Source: Chloroflexota bacterium (lineage in GTDB: Bacteria; Chloroflexota; Anaerolineae; Aggregatilineales; Phototrophicaceae). Taken from it: a stretch of DNA of 56,986 nucleotides. Below, in pieces: positions 18,577 to 27,366 of this stretch. Under the pieces are notes generated by a model. It was not told the DNA's origin, made no database searches, and worked only from the letters and a program-made list of their open reading frames with translations. The stretch spans positions 1 through 56,986 of the forward strand of contig JAPOYT010000206.1 in the NCBI GenBank assembly GCA_026706445.1, written 5' to 3'. The position numbers were made by a program, and so were the translations under genes. The stretch's first letter is position 1; every line of letters starts with the position of its first letter.

Positions 18577-18608
18577 AAAAAGAAAGAGGGTCCCGCATCG
18601 GGCCCCCT
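18577..18608 (-). terminator. Rho-independent terminator after rplT
   Basis: On the minus strand a GC-rich hairpin (GGGGGCCCG, loop AT, GCGGGACCCT) is followed by CTTTCTTTTT. It lies 26 bases after the rplT stop and ends the infC-rpmI-rplT operon. Confidence 0.85.
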
Positions 18609-18634
18609 TGGCAACCAATTGGCGTCGCCGCGGA

Positions 18635-18988
18635 TTAAAGGCTTTGCTTGGCAAGATCCACAATCTTGCCGAAAGTCCCCGCGTCATGGATGGCGATCCC
18701 AGCCAGGCTCTTGCGATCCAATTCGACGCCGGCGCGCTTCAAGCCGTTGATGAGCTGGCTGTATTTCATGCCGTTCATTCGCGCGGCCGCGTTGATGCGC
18801 TGGATCCAAAGCCGGCGAAGTTGCCTCCGGCGTTGACGCCGGTCGCGGTAAGCGTACCAGAGGCTGCGCATCATTGCTTCGTTAGCGCGTTTGAAATTCT
18901 TGCTGCGCGTTCCCCACTGCCCCTTGGTGAGCTTCAGGACTTTCTTGTGTCGCCGGCGTCTGACGATGCCGGTTCTTGTTCGTGCCAT
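18635..18988 (-). CDS. rplT: 50S ribosomal protein L20
   Basis: The protein has 117 residues, the usual L20 length. It opens [16 protein letters not shown] and contains [27 protein letters not shown] and a C-terminal GIAIHD block. The open frame extends 12 codons upstream, but the ATG at 18988 is the universal L20 start. It is last in infC-rpmI-rplT. In some bacteria L20 represses its own operon; I could not identify an operator here. Confidence 0.97.
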   Translation of the reverse strand: MARTRTGIVRRRRHKKVLKLTKGQWGTRSKNFKRANEAMMRSLWYAYRDRRQRRRQLRRLWIQRINAAARMNGMKYSQLINGLKRAGVELDRKSLAGIAIHDAGTFGKIVDLAKQSL

Positions 18989-19064
18989 TAGTCGTCTCCG
19001 TACATGAAAGACCCGGCAAAACACGGCGCCGGGCTATGCCTTGCGGGTTATGGATTGAACCTAT

Positions 19065-19316
19065 CTATGCTGGCGGGTTCGCCTTGTATTTGCCGAGATA
19101 CGGCGCCAAGCGGCGAATCCGGCGCTGCGTCGCTTTCTCGCCCACTTCCATGGTCTTGTCCCATTGGCGCTTGACGCGCTTGGCGGAGCGCCGACGCAAA
19201 TGGCTCTTGCCGCCTTTTGTGCGCATGATCCGGCCGCTGCCAGTCATGCGGAATCGTTTGGCGGTCGCTTTATGCGTTTTTAACTTGTACTTTTTCGTCT
19301 TTTTCTTGCGAGGCAC
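19065..19316 (-). CDS. rpmI: 50S ribosomal protein L35
   Basis: The protein has 83 residues and is strongly basic. KLKTHKATAKRFRMTGSGRI and the HLRRRSAKRVKRQ block are the L35 signature. It is slightly longer than the usual 64-66 residues because of a longer C-terminus (TQRRIRRLAPYLGKYKANPPA region). Its start codon abuts the infC stop, with adjacent coordinates at 19316. Confidence 0.97.
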   Translation of the reverse strand: MPRKKKTKKYKLKTHKATAKRFRMTGSGRIMRTKGGKSHLRRRSAKRVKRQWDKTMEVGEKATQRRIRRLAPYLGKYKANPPA

Positions 19317-19858
19317 TATTGCTTCTCCGAACCTTGTCTGATGTCCTTGTTTGGCGCCAGAATCATAAGCATGTCGCGGCCCTCCATATTGGGGCGCAAT
19401 TCAACGACGCCGACGTCCTTTAACTCTTCCTCGATCTTGCTCAACCGATCGCGCCCGATGTGCTGGTGCGTGATCTCGCGCCCGCGAAAGCGAACGCGGA
19501 ACTTCACTTTTTTGCCTTCAAGCAGCCATTTTGCCGCCCGCTTGATATCGAATCGCAAGTGATACTCATCGGTCTTGGGTCGAAGCTGGATTTCCTTGAC
19601 CGTCACCTTGACCTGGTTCTTCTTCGACTTGCGCTCCTTGCGCCGCTGCTCGTATTGGAACTTGCCGAAATCCATGATGCGGCAAACAGGCGGATCGGCG
19701 TTCGGCGCGACTTCCACTAAATCAAGACCGACGTCATCGGCGCGCTCCTGCGCATAATGAAAACTAACAACGCCGATATTTGTATTTGTGTCGTCAATCA
19801 GCCGGACTTCGCGCACACCGCGTATATTTCCGTTGATCCTGAGAGGTGATCCTGCTAT
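19316..19858 (-). CDS. infC: Translation initiation factor IF-3, probable rare ATA start
   Basis: The IF-3 N-domain (REVRLID, GLDLVEVAPNADPPVCRIMDFGKFQYEQ) and the C-domain (KEIQLRPKTDEYHLRFDIKRA, KFRVRFRGREITH) are complete. The first ordinary start, GTG at 19816, would cut into the conserved N-terminus. The frame continues upstream without a stop and encodes the canonical RINGNIRGVREVR. In-frame candidates are ATA at 19858, with GAAGGGA 10 bases upstream, ATC at 19837 and CTG at 19876; a TAA precedes the last. I give the ATA start, 180 residues. A rare start codon is a known autoregulatory device of infC in enterobacteria (AUU). Confidence 0.9.
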   Translation of the reverse strand: MAGSPLRINGNIRGVREVRLIDDTNTNIGVVSFHYAQERADDVGLDLVEVAPNADPPVCRIMDFGKFQYEQRRKERKSKKNQVKVTVKEIQLRPKTDEYHLRFDIKRAAKWLLEGKKVKFRVRFRGREITHQHIGRDRLSKIEEELKDVGVVELRPNMEGRDMLMILAPNKDIRQGSEKQ

Positions 19859-19966
19859 CGCCGCACGTCCCTTCAGTTAGATTCGGCAATATCAACAAAC
19901 GCAGCGGTATTCACTACGCAGGAGGAGTCTAACACGTGCGATTGCGCTTTGTCAACTGCAACTGAC

Positions 19967-20180
19967 GAGGGAAGTGTATCTTTTTCGGTTGAAATAGGTA
20001 AATTACATCCACCTGACAGTCTGTAGGGGCGAGCCGGTGGCTCGCCCTAAATCGAGAAAAACAAAGGCTTCGGGCGAGCCGGTGGCTCGTCCCTACAATT
20101 CATCGTTATTTTGGGTGAGGGAAGTAGAGCAAGGATTCGAAGCAAACCGCAACAATTTCCACCGACTTCGACACACTACC
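19967..20180 (+). repeat. Repeat element copy 2 (outer TIR, GTAGGGGCG-type palindromic core)
   Basis: The 335-base gap between infC and the small Cys-rich protein gene holds this element. The left arm is 19971-19994 and the right arm about 20155-20179, with AGTGTATC and CGGTTGAAA matching the other copies. The core is a different palindrome: GTAGGGGCGAGCCGGTGGCT and its complement ending TCGTCCCTAC (about 20022-20097). From 20097 to the end (CAATTCATCGTTATTTTGGG onward) it is closely homologous to copy 3. Small open frames inside are products of the repeat, not genes. Confidence 0.82.
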
Positions 20181-20193
20181 CTGGCAAGAGGAA

Positions 20194-20520
20194 TCAAGTT
20201 ATTCCAAGAGCCGGTTCGAGCTTGCGCATCCTGGCGACCGATTCCTCATACATGCGGATGAGTTCTTCGTCGCTGCCCTTGTAACGGCGCAATGTCTGCT
20301 GGGCGCAGGCGGTGCAGCCGCGCATCGCCCGATAACTATCAGTTTCGCAAGCCAAACAGCCGTTGAGTTCTATCATTAGCGACATCAAGGCGAGCACTTC
20401 GATGCTGGTCTCGTGTTTGGTGGACAGGTCGTCAATTAGTTGCGTCCAGGCGGGTCCACGCGTATTGCGCAGCGCCGGAATCGCATAATGGGGGAATAGA
20501 ATCTCGTTGTCTGTGTACAA
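20194..20520 (-). CDS. Small protein with Cys pairs, unknown function
   Basis: The protein has 108 residues and starts at TTG with TAAGGG upstream. The centre (LMIELNGCLACETDSYRAMRG followed by CTACAQQ) contains two C-x2-C pairs in a predicted helical bundle. This recalls AhpD/carboxymuconolactone-decarboxylase-like helices or a small metal-binding protein, but the match is not firm. A 140-base gap separates it from the arginase-like gene on the same strand, in which I see only a CGATTC/GAATCG hairpin. Confidence 0.6.
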   Translation of the reverse strand: MYTDNEILFPHYAIPALRNTRGPAWTQLIDDLSTKHETSIEVLALMSLMIELNGCLACETDSYRAMRGCTACAQQTLRRYKGSDEELIRMYEESVARMRKLEPALGIT

Positions 20521-20660
20521 ACTCGGATACCCTTAGGGTTTCAGCGCCTGGAAAAACCAAAGCTCGCGGTTGCGACACCATTTAGAGGATATGCTCATTT
20601 GGCGCTCATCGCAAGCTGATACGAACGATTTTCGCGATTCTGAAAGGAATCGATGACTGC

Positions 20661-21440
20661 TTACTTTAGCGCTCGGATTAGCCGCAGCGTGGCCTCCATC
20701 GCTTCGTCGCTCCGCTCCAGCGTATCATTCCAAAGGCTGAACAGTATCCCGACTGTATTCCCTTGCGCCAAAACGAACTTCAGCGAATCGATGCTTTCAT
20801 TCAGCGACGGTCCGCCGGGCTCGGGGTAACTCATGGCGGGCATTTCGGCGCAATCAACGACATCGGTGTCAAAGTGAATGTAAAGTGGCTTGTCAGGCAG
20901 CGGTCCAGCGTGCAGGTCAGCCAGCGTTTCATATATTCTGACCTCGCTTTCACGCAGCATGACGCCTTCTTCAGGATCGAGATTGCGGACATCGGAGACG
21001 ATTACATCGGCTTCGGCGATCGGCGCCAACTCAAGGCCGCGCATCAAATGCTGATTGCCGCGCCCGACCAGCGCCGCTAAGGGCATTCCGCCGAGAAAAC
21101 CGCTTGGCGTCGTCTCTGGCGTGTTGAAATCGCCGTGTGAATCGTACCATAGAATCATCGGCGTCTTCGCCTCCAAGCCCTTGACCATGCCGAGGCAGCT
21201 GGTGCAGTCGTTGGCAAATACCACGGGAATCTTGTCCGCGCGCGCTTGTATCGCCGTGGCGAGCGCGCGATTCACCGCCACGACCGGATCGTCAGCCGCA
21301 GCGAATTCCGGCGCAATATCCACCCATTCAGCGTCCAGCTCGGCGGCGATCCCGCTGCGGCGCAGCGCTTCTACTTCGCGGCGTTCCGCTATCGCTTCGC
21401 CCAGATAATAGGGTACGCCGATGCAAACATATTTCGACAT
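20661..21440 (-). CDS. Arginase/agmatinase-fold protein with altered metal site
   Basis: The ureohydrolase-fold protein has 259 residues. Two of the three metal-ligand motifs are present: D100-S-H102-G-D104 (arginases: DAHxD) and HFDTDVVD with D191 and D193 (arginases: SxDxDxxDP). The first motif, normally GGDHS, reads ANDCT at 76-80, so the first metal His is replaced by Cys79. Related sequences with DCT at this site exist among actinobacterial and chloroflexal homologues, so it may be a functional subgroup with another metal or substrate. The ATG is preceded by AGGAG and is 8 bases from the stop of the LysM gene, so the two are co-transcribed. Confidence 0.8.
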   Translation of the reverse strand: MSKYVCIGVPYYLGEAIAERREVEALRRSGIAAELDAEWVDIAPEFAAADDPVVAVNRALATAIQARADKIPVVFANDCTSCLGMVKGLEAKTPMILWYDSHGDFNTPETTPSGFLGGMPLAALVGRGNQHLMRGLELAPIAEADVIVSDVRNLDPEEGVMLRESEVRIYETLADLHAGPLPDKPLYIHFDTDVVDCAEMPAMSYPEPGGPSLNESIDSLKFVLAQGNTVGILFSLWNDTLERSDEAMEATLRLIRALK

Positions 21441-21448
21441 GATTGCTC

Positions 21449-22309
21449 CTAAGAAATGATCAGAATTTGGCCTACGTTTATCCTGTTTGGATTCAATATG
21501 CCATTGGCGCTTGCAATCTGCGCCACTGTGCGTCCATAGCGCGCCGCGATGATGGCCAGCGTCTCCCCTCGCTGGACGACATGCTGTATCGCATCAGCCG
21601 CCGGCGCCGGCGTCGCGACAACTGGCGGCGATGAAGACGAAGCCGGAATGAGAATGACATCACCGCCATAAAGTCCTGTTCCGATGTCAAACTTGTTAAG
21701 TTGACGCAAGGCATCTGGGTTGACGCCAATACGCTGCGCGATCCGTTCAATGGATTCGCCGGATTGCACAATATGAACAGGAAATTGCCGCTGCGAAGTC
21801 AAGCCTTGTACCGGGCGCTGCAAGGGCAAGGCCGGTTGAGCGGTCGGGATAAGGACTGGCGCCGCATCTGGCTGACTTGATGCCGGCACGATAAGCGCTT
21901 GGCCCGCATAGATCAGATTCGGATTGGCGATGTTGTTGGCGCGGGCCAGCGTCTGCCAACTGAGTCCGTAGCGCTCTGCGATCACTTGCAGTGTTTCGCC
22001 CCGCTGTACGATATGAGTCCGCTCCGCATTGCCGGCGACGCTGACGCCGCTCGCAACCCTGCCGATAGCCACCTCTTCGGCTACTGGAATGATTAAGATC
22101 TGGTCCACTACTATGGGGCTCGCTTGCGCCAAGCCATTGCGCTCAATGATTGATTCCGCCGATATGCCGAACTGCGTTGCGATAGATTCAATCGTGTCGC
22201 CCACCTGAACGCTGTACCACTCTTCTTGAGCGGCTGCGGCGGCCGCCGACAAGCAAAGACAGACGCAGACTATGGTTCGGGCAAACAGTTGCGGCAGCCG
22301 ACGCGTCAT
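21449..22309 (-). CDS. Secreted protein with four LysM domains
   Basis: The protein has 286 residues: a signal peptide ([14 protein letters not shown]..., cleavage near AAAAAAQ) and four LysM repeats at about 31-76 ([19 protein letters not shown]), 97-142 ([19 protein letters not shown]), 179-224 ([19 protein letters not shown]) and 242-286 ([19 protein letters not shown]). Linkers are Pro/Ala/Ser rich. There is no catalytic domain. It would bind glycan strands of peptidoglycan outside the membrane. A perfect -10 box TATAAT lies 62 bases upstream. It is paired with an arginase-fold gene, an odd combination. Confidence 0.93.
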   Translation of the reverse strand: MTRRLPQLFARTIVCVCLCLSAAAAAAQEEWYSVQVGDTIESIATQFGISAESIIERNGLAQASPIVVDQILIIPVAEEVAIGRVASGVSVAGNAERTHIVQRGETLQVIAERYGLSWQTLARANNIANPNLIYAGQALIVPASSQPDAAPVLIPTAQPALPLQRPVQGLTSQRQFPVHIVQSGESIERIAQRIGVNPDALRQLNKFDIGTGLYGGDVILIPASSSSPPVVATPAPAADAIQHVVQRGETLAIIAARYGRTVAQIASANGILNPNRINVGQILIIS

Positions 22310-22370
22310 GGTGAGGGATCATGCTCCACCCGGTTGGCGATGCTGACAAAGTTGCCAGCGCATACGCTTG

Positions 22371-22376
22371 ATTATA
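22371..22376 (-). promoter_or_regulatory. -10 box TATAAT upstream of the LysM gene
   Basis: A perfect TATAAT preceded by CCAC lies 62 bases before the LysM-protein ATG. No convincing -35 box is seen at 16-18 bases. The same ACTATAAT string recurs before serB, murD and ftsW. Confidence 0.45.
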
Positions 22377-22441
22377 GTGGAAAGCGAAATGCCTCGCCCT
22401 CTGCGGCGTCGCGACGAAGACAAACCGTAAAGGGCGGCATC

Positions 22442-23101
22442 TTAGATACCGCGGACGTGCGTCCACGGTATATTGAAAATCTCCTTGAAAAGCTGCCAGT
22501 TAAAAGCGATGAATTCGCGCACCAGCGAGACGGGGTAAACTCGCGGGTCGCGAATGCGATTGCTTTTCACCGGACTGGCGACAGATTGGATGCCTTGCAC
22601 CCGGAAAAGCCATCCCGCGCGCAGCATGTGATAGCTGTCGCTGACCAAGACGACGCGCGAAAGACGCCGATCATCCAGCATGCGCTTGCTGAATATAGCG
22701 TTTTCTTCCGTGCTGCGGCTTCGCTCTTCCATAAGGATGGCATCGGCTGGCAAGCCCGCCGCCAGCAAAATCTCCAGGCAGGCAGCCGCTTCCGTGCGCG
22801 GATAATATTCGGATTGTCCACCGGTGCACAGAACCAGCGGCGCGATGCCCTCTTGCCAAAGGTCGGCCGCATGTTTGGTTCGACGCGTGAGAGCCGGGCC
22901 GGGCCGACCATCTTTTCGCAAGCCCGAGCCCAGAACGATTATGACTTCGGAAGGTTCGGCTGTGTCTTGCAGGCCGGTGAAATGCGCCGTGGCGATGAAC
23001 GAGATGAAGTAGAGTAAAGTGGCGACAACTAGCAACATGAAGAAGCGTCTGATGCGCGGACGCATTTTGGATTTGTGAGCCGGCCTGTCTTGCTTTTGCA
23101 T
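22442..23101 (-). CDS. YdcF/SanA-like (DUF218) membrane-anchored protein
   Basis: The protein has about 219 residues, with one membrane helix near residues 20-38 after a basic N-terminus. The DUF218 core follows: IIVLGSGLRKDGRPGPAL, ALTRRTKHAADLW, LCTGGQ, RSTEENAIFSK and VVLVSDSYHMLRA. Members include SanA and ElyC, linked to envelope integrity and lipid-carrier or peptidoglycan metabolism. The start could be the ATG at 23101 or a TTG at 23107. It is followed on the same strand by the LysM gene after a 132-base gap. Confidence 0.9.
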   Translation of the reverse strand: MQKQDRPAHKSKMRPRIRRFFMLLVVATLLYFISFIATAHFTGLQDTAEPSEVIIVLGSGLRKDGRPGPALTRRTKHAADLWQEGIAPLVLCTGGQSEYYPRTEAAACLEILLAAGLPADAILMEERSRSTEENAIFSKRMLDDRRLSRVVLVSDSYHMLRAGWLFRVQGIQSVASPVKSNRIRDPRVYPVSLVREFIAFNWQLFKEIFNIPWTHVRGI

Positions 23102-23146
23102 TGGCAATGTTCTCAGCCATGGGTGAAACCGAGCGTCGATTTAGTG

Positions 23147-24805
23147 TCAAAGGAGTCCCTGCTGCGACTTGCCAGTTGAATCCATGCTCGTCGGACTGTA
23201 ACGCTCGGCTTTCTGGTGCGTTCCATGCTGTGGCGGCATATCCGGCGACGCGCCGCCGAGCAGATCGCCAACTGTCACAATTTGCAATCGACGGTATCGG
23301 CGCTGCCAGAAGTCCGATTCGTAGAAACCCGCTTCAAGAGCCTCTTTGACCATTTGCTGTGTAGGCAATTCTAAAGTGATGAAGAGACCGATCGCCGCTT
23401 TTTCGCTATCTACCGCGCTTTTGAGTTCGCGGATATCCTTGACGCTCACTTTGCCCGATTTGACTTGCGCGATGACTCTTCGCGCTCTAGCTTTGCCTTT
23501 GTCATCCTGCTCAAAGAAATTGATGATGCCGTCAATCCCTTTGTCCGCGCCCTTTTTGCCCTTGCGCGAGCCTGCTCTTCCTCCCACTGGCTTTGCCCCC
23601 GCCAGCGACAGCGCCCACCATTCAAACTGATAACGGCCTTCGTTGGCGGAATCCCGCGCCAATTCTCGCGCCCCATCAAGTGCGCGCGGCTCGCCGATGA
23701 CCGAGTAATCGCGTCCTGATACCAATTCAAACATATCTTGCAATCGATACTTTTGCAGGGCGATGCTCAGGTGCGTTATGTCAATACCAATCCAGCGGCG
23801 GTTGAGCTTGTGTGCAGCCGCGCAGGTCGTGCCGCAGCCACAGAAGGGATCCAATACGATATCGCCTTCATCTGACGAAGCGAGGATGATTCGCTCAAGC
23901 AATGCCTCAGGCTTCTGTGTGGGGTAGCCGAGACGTTCTTTGGCTTGCGAGTTAATGGGGAAAATATCCGTGATGACATCCTGCGCGGGGATGCCAGGCA
24001 ACTCATCAAGATATCGTTTGATTCGTATGCCTCCCGCGCTTGTAAAATGAAGTCGGTTCTCCTCATCAAGCCGCTTCATGCTCTCCAATGGAACGCGCCA
24101 TAGCGAACTGACACCCTTATAAGTATATGTATAGCCGCCGCCTGACAAACCTTTCGCTGTCAAGTCACCATCTGTCCACAATCGCTCATCTGAATCTTTG
24201 TGGCGAAATCGCTTCTTATACTCTTCGTCGTACTCTGTGTATATTTCGTTCCATGTGAACTCTTCGGACTTGGTATAAAATAGCAAGATGTCATGCACGC
24301 TGCCATATCTTCTGGCGTCGCTGTGCGCGGATGTTCGCTTCCAAATCAATTCATTCTTGAAGTTTCTCGGGTCAAAAATCGCGTCCAGCAAAATCTTCAA
24401 GTAATGGCTGGCTGTCGGGTCGCAATGCAGATACAGGCTGCCAGTCTGCTTCAGAACGCGATCCAGTTCAACCAGGCGCGCCGCCATCATCACCAGGTAA
24501 GCCATCATCTGGTTGCGGTCGATCAGATTTAGCAAAGCCTCAATCGCCATAGAGACCTTGGCCGGGGCGCTGATGATGAGGTCGCGGTAGGTGGATTCAG
24601 CGGTTTCGCCCCAGTGCCAGGTATCCTCAAAGGCGGTGATCTGCGCTTCACTGTCTGTGCCGCTCTCTGATTTGAAAAGCACATTGTGGTCGCGGTTGCT
24701 GTTGAAAGGCGGGTCAAGGTAAATCAGATCGACGCATTCATCAGGGAAGTATTCGCGATTGCGCAAGATGTCGAGGTTGTCGCCGTAGTAGAGTCGATTG
24801 TTCAT
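23147..24805 (-). CDS. DNA adenine methyltransferase fused to Mrr-like nuclease domain
   Basis: The protein has 552 residues. The N-terminal part is a beta-class DNA methyltransferase: the catalytic motif IV DPPF (31-34) comes first, then EALLERIILASSDEGDIVLDP and the SAM motif I FCGCGTT (about 320). This resembles type III Mod subunits. From about residue 400 a second domain appears: KGIDGIINFF, then RVIAQVKSGKVSVKDIREL, a D...QxK arrangement of Mrr/PD-(D/E)xK nucleases, and an AIGLFITLELPTQQM segment. So modification and probable cleavage sit on one chain. It starts 23 bases after nrdJ. A single-chain restriction-modification enzyme is inferred; no separate Res or specificity subunit is adjacent. 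Confidence 0.85.
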   Translation of the reverse strand: MNNRLYYGDNLDILRNREYFPDECVDLIYLDPPFNSNRDHNVLFKSESGTDSEAQITAFEDTWHWGETAESTYRDLIISAPAKVSMAIEALLNLIDRNQMMAYLVMMAARLVELDRVLKQTGSLYLHCDPTASHYLKILLDAIFDPRNFKNELIWKRTSAHSDARRYGSVHDILLFYTKSEEFTWNEIYTEYDEEYKKRFRHKDSDERLWTDGDLTAKGLSGGGYTYTYKGVSSLWRVPLESMKRLDEENRLHFTSAGGIRIKRYLDELPGIPAQDVITDIFPINSQAKERLGYPTQKPEALLERIILASSDEGDIVLDPFCGCGTTCAAAHKLNRRWIGIDITHLSIALQKYRLQDMFELVSGRDYSVIGEPRALDGARELARDSANEGRYQFEWWALSLAGAKPVGGRAGSRKGKKGADKGIDGIINFFEQDDKGKARARRVIAQVKSGKVSVKDIRELKSAVDSEKAAIGLFITLELPTQQMVKEALEAGFYESDFWQRRYRRLQIVTVGDLLGGASPDMPPQHGTHQKAERYSPTSMDSTGKSQQGLL

Positions 24806-24828
24806 ATTGAGTTGCTAGGGTTTTTCTT

Positions 24829-27366
24829 TCAGCACTCGCTGTAGCCGCAGGTCAGGCATTTGCGGCAATTCTCCGCCCGAATCAAAGTGATCGTCCCGCA
24901 AGCCGGGCACATATCAGCCCCCGAAATCGCCGAGTTGATCGTTGTCCCGCCCTCGCTGTCGGCGGATGCGTTCCCGGAAGCAGCTTGCTCAATGGGCAGA
25001 TTCAATTGCTGCGGCTGGTCCTCCGGAAAAAATTCTAGTTGCAATACGCGCGCCACCGCATCCGGCAGGGACAGCACGCGCTTGGGACCGAAGCCAATCG
25101 GGCGCGCGCCGCCAATATCCTGCAGCTGCTCGATGATTAGCTTGAGCATATCACGCCGATTATGCGGCGCCGTCGTGCGCAGCTGCAAGGAGATCATCCG
25201 CCCCAAGCTTTCGGCGTCAGCTTGAATATCGGTGCCCGCCTTGGCTATGGCGATAAACACTTCAAAGGGATTCTCCTGTTCGTCGTGGTTGATGGTGATA
25301 TACGCTGTGCCAAATGGCGTTTGCGTCTTCACTGTTCGTCCCTGCAGGATATCGGGCCGCGGATACACATGATGCGGCGTCGTCGCCGGCTCTGTGTCCT
25401 CGCCGCCCTGAAGCGCTTCCATTTCGCTCTCGGCGCGTTCATCGCCCTTGAGCATCAGCACTTGTTCATCGCGGCTGCCATCACGGTAGATGGTGCCGCC
25501 TTTGCAGCCGAGCTCATACATATACTTGTATAGCTCGCTGACCTCTTCGACCGTGTAGTCATTGGGCACATTGCAGGTCTTCGAGATGGCGCTGTCGATC
25601 CAGCGCTGGAAGGCGCCTTGCACTTTGATATGCTCATCCGGAGAAAGATCCATCGCGGTGACAAAATGATCCGGCAGCGCTTCGGCATCCGGATGCGCCT
25701 CATACCAATCCTTCACAATTGGCACCTGCTCCTCATGCAAGCCGAGGCGGCTCTTGCGGTAATAAACCCAGGAGAAAAACGGTTCAACGCCGGTCGAGGT
25801 ATTGACCATGGTGCCGGTTGTGCCAGTTGGCGCTTGCGTCAACAAAGTGACATTTCGGATGCCATCGCGGCGAATTTTGCTTCTTACATCATCAGGCATC
25901 GCCCGCATGAAGCCGCTTTCCAGGAACTTCTCGGCTTCAAACATGGGGAAGGGGCCTTTCTCCCGCGCCAAGTCGCACGATGTTTCGTATGCGGCGCAGG
26001 CAATCGTCCGGTAGATGTCGTCAATGACTTCTACCGATTCATCGCTGCCATAACGCACGCCGAGCTTCAGCATCAACTCGGCGATGCCCATTGTGCCCAG
26101 CCCAACGCGCCGCTCCGACAACTGAACGGCTCGATTCTCCTCGAAGAAGTATGGCGTTGTATCGATGACGTTATCAAGGAAGCGCGTCGCATACTCGACC
26201 GTCCGCCGCAGCTCGTCCCAGGCGACATCGCGCCTGCTTTCATCGTAGAATTTTGAAAGGTTGATCGCGCCCAGGTTGCAGACGGAAAAAGCGCCGAGCG
26301 GTTGTTCACCGCAGGGATTGGTGCAGATCTGCGGATTGAAATACCAACTGTTCGCCATTTTGTTGCTGCGCTCGCGGAACCAGACGCCCGGCTCAGCGCT
26401 CGCCCAGGCGCTTTCGATGATCGCGTCCCAAAGCTCGCGCGCCTTAATCGTCCGGTACTGTACGACCTTGCGGCCCCTCGCCAGCCAAGTATCCAGGTCG
26501 CCGTCCCAAAGCTCATCGTAATCCGGATCGCGCGTATCGGGAAAGACCAACTCCCAATCCTCATCTGCCTCAACCGCGTCCATCAACTTGTCGGAAACGC
26601 CGACGCTGATATTGGCATTGGTGATCTTGCCCGATTGCCGCTTGCTGTTGATGAAGTTGAAGATATCCGGGTGCCAGTCATTGAGGATGAGCATCAAGGC
26701 GCCGCGCCGACTGCCGCCTTGCTCGATGAGCCCGGTGACGAAGCTGTACAAGCCGCCCCAGGAAACCGCGCCGCTTGAGCGACCGTTGACGCCTTTTACA
26801 TACGCGTGCCGCGGACGCAGGGTCGACAGGTTGATGCCAACGCCGCCGCCGCGCGACATGATCTCGGTCATTTGCGTCAAGGTGGTCATGATGCCTTCGC
26901 GCGAGTCCTCCGGCGAGGGTACGACATAGCAATTGTAATAGGTAAGATCCTGATCGGTGCCGGCCGCGGTCAAGATGCGCCCACCAGGCACGAACTTCCA
27001 GTCATCCAGCAGCCAGCGGAATTTCTCCGCCCACTCTTCCTGCTTCAACTGTCCCGCTTCCGTCGCCGCGACGCCACGCGCCACCCGATCCATCATTTGC
27101 CCGGGTTCGGTTTCTAGCGGCTTGTCCACATGCTCCAGATCGCGCACGACGACGTCGCCATCGAGCAGCGTCACCGTGACTTGGGGCAGGTTGATATCGT
27201 TCACCCTGCCGATTTCGCGCTGGCCCGTCCTGGCGTTGACGACCACGATGACCGTGTCGCCAACCTTAAGGCTCGCCCTCGTCATATCCTTCTGGGCATA
27301 GCGATCGAGAAAGATCTTGTAGCCAAGTTCGTGCAGTGTGCTGGTCATTGCTTGAGGCTGTATCAT
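24829..27366 (-). CDS. nrdJ: Adenosylcobalamin-dependent class II ribonucleotide reductase
   Basis: The protein has 845 residues and reduces ribonucleotides to deoxyribonucleotides using B12 and no oxygen. NCYVVPSPEDSREGI holds the first redox Cys. SRGGGVGINLSTLRP, NPCGEQPLGAFSVCNLGAINL (thiyl-radical Cys, second redox Cys and Asn-Cys-Glu active site) and LTQAPTGTTGTM are canonical. The C-terminus ends in CPACGTITL...CRKCLTCGYSEC, a Zn-ribbon-like tail whose Cys pair shuttles electrons. ATGs at 27366 and 27348 are both possible starts. I see no cobalamin riboswitch or NrdR box pair in the 280 bases upstream. Confidence 0.96.
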   Translation of the reverse strand: MIQPQAMTSTLHELGYKIFLDRYAQKDMTRASLKVGDTVIVVVNARTGQREIGRVNDINLPQVTVTLLDGDVVVRDLEHVDKPLETEPGQMMDRVARGVAATEAGQLKQEEWAEKFRWLLDDWKFVPGGRILTAAGTDQDLTYYNCYVVPSPEDSREGIMTTLTQMTEIMSRGGGVGINLSTLRPRHAYVKGVNGRSSGAVSWGGLYSFVTGLIEQGGSRRGALMLILNDWHPDIFNFINSKRQSGKITNANISVGVSDKLMDAVEADEDWELVFPDTRDPDYDELWDGDLDTWLARGRKVVQYRTIKARELWDAIIESAWASAEPGVWFRERSNKMANSWYFNPQICTNPCGEQPLGAFSVCNLGAINLSKFYDESRRDVAWDELRRTVEYATRFLDNVIDTTPYFFEENRAVQLSERRVGLGTMGIAELMLKLGVRYGSDESVEVIDDIYRTIACAAYETSCDLAREKGPFPMFEAEKFLESGFMRAMPDDVRSKIRRDGIRNVTLLTQAPTGTTGTMVNTSTGVEPFFSWVYYRKSRLGLHEEQVPIVKDWYEAHPDAEALPDHFVTAMDLSPDEHIKVQGAFQRWIDSAISKTCNVPNDYTVEEVSELYKYMYELGCKGGTIYRDGSRDEQVLMLKGDERAESEMEALQGGEDTEPATTPHHVYPRPDILQGRTVKTQTPFGTAYITINHDEQENPFEVFIAIAKAGTDIQADAESLGRMISLQLRTTAPHNRRDMLKLIIEQLQDIGGARPIGFGPKRVLSLPDAVARVLQLEFFPEDQPQQLNLPIEQAASGNASADSEGGTTINSAISGADMCPACGTITLIRAENCRKCLTCGYSEC

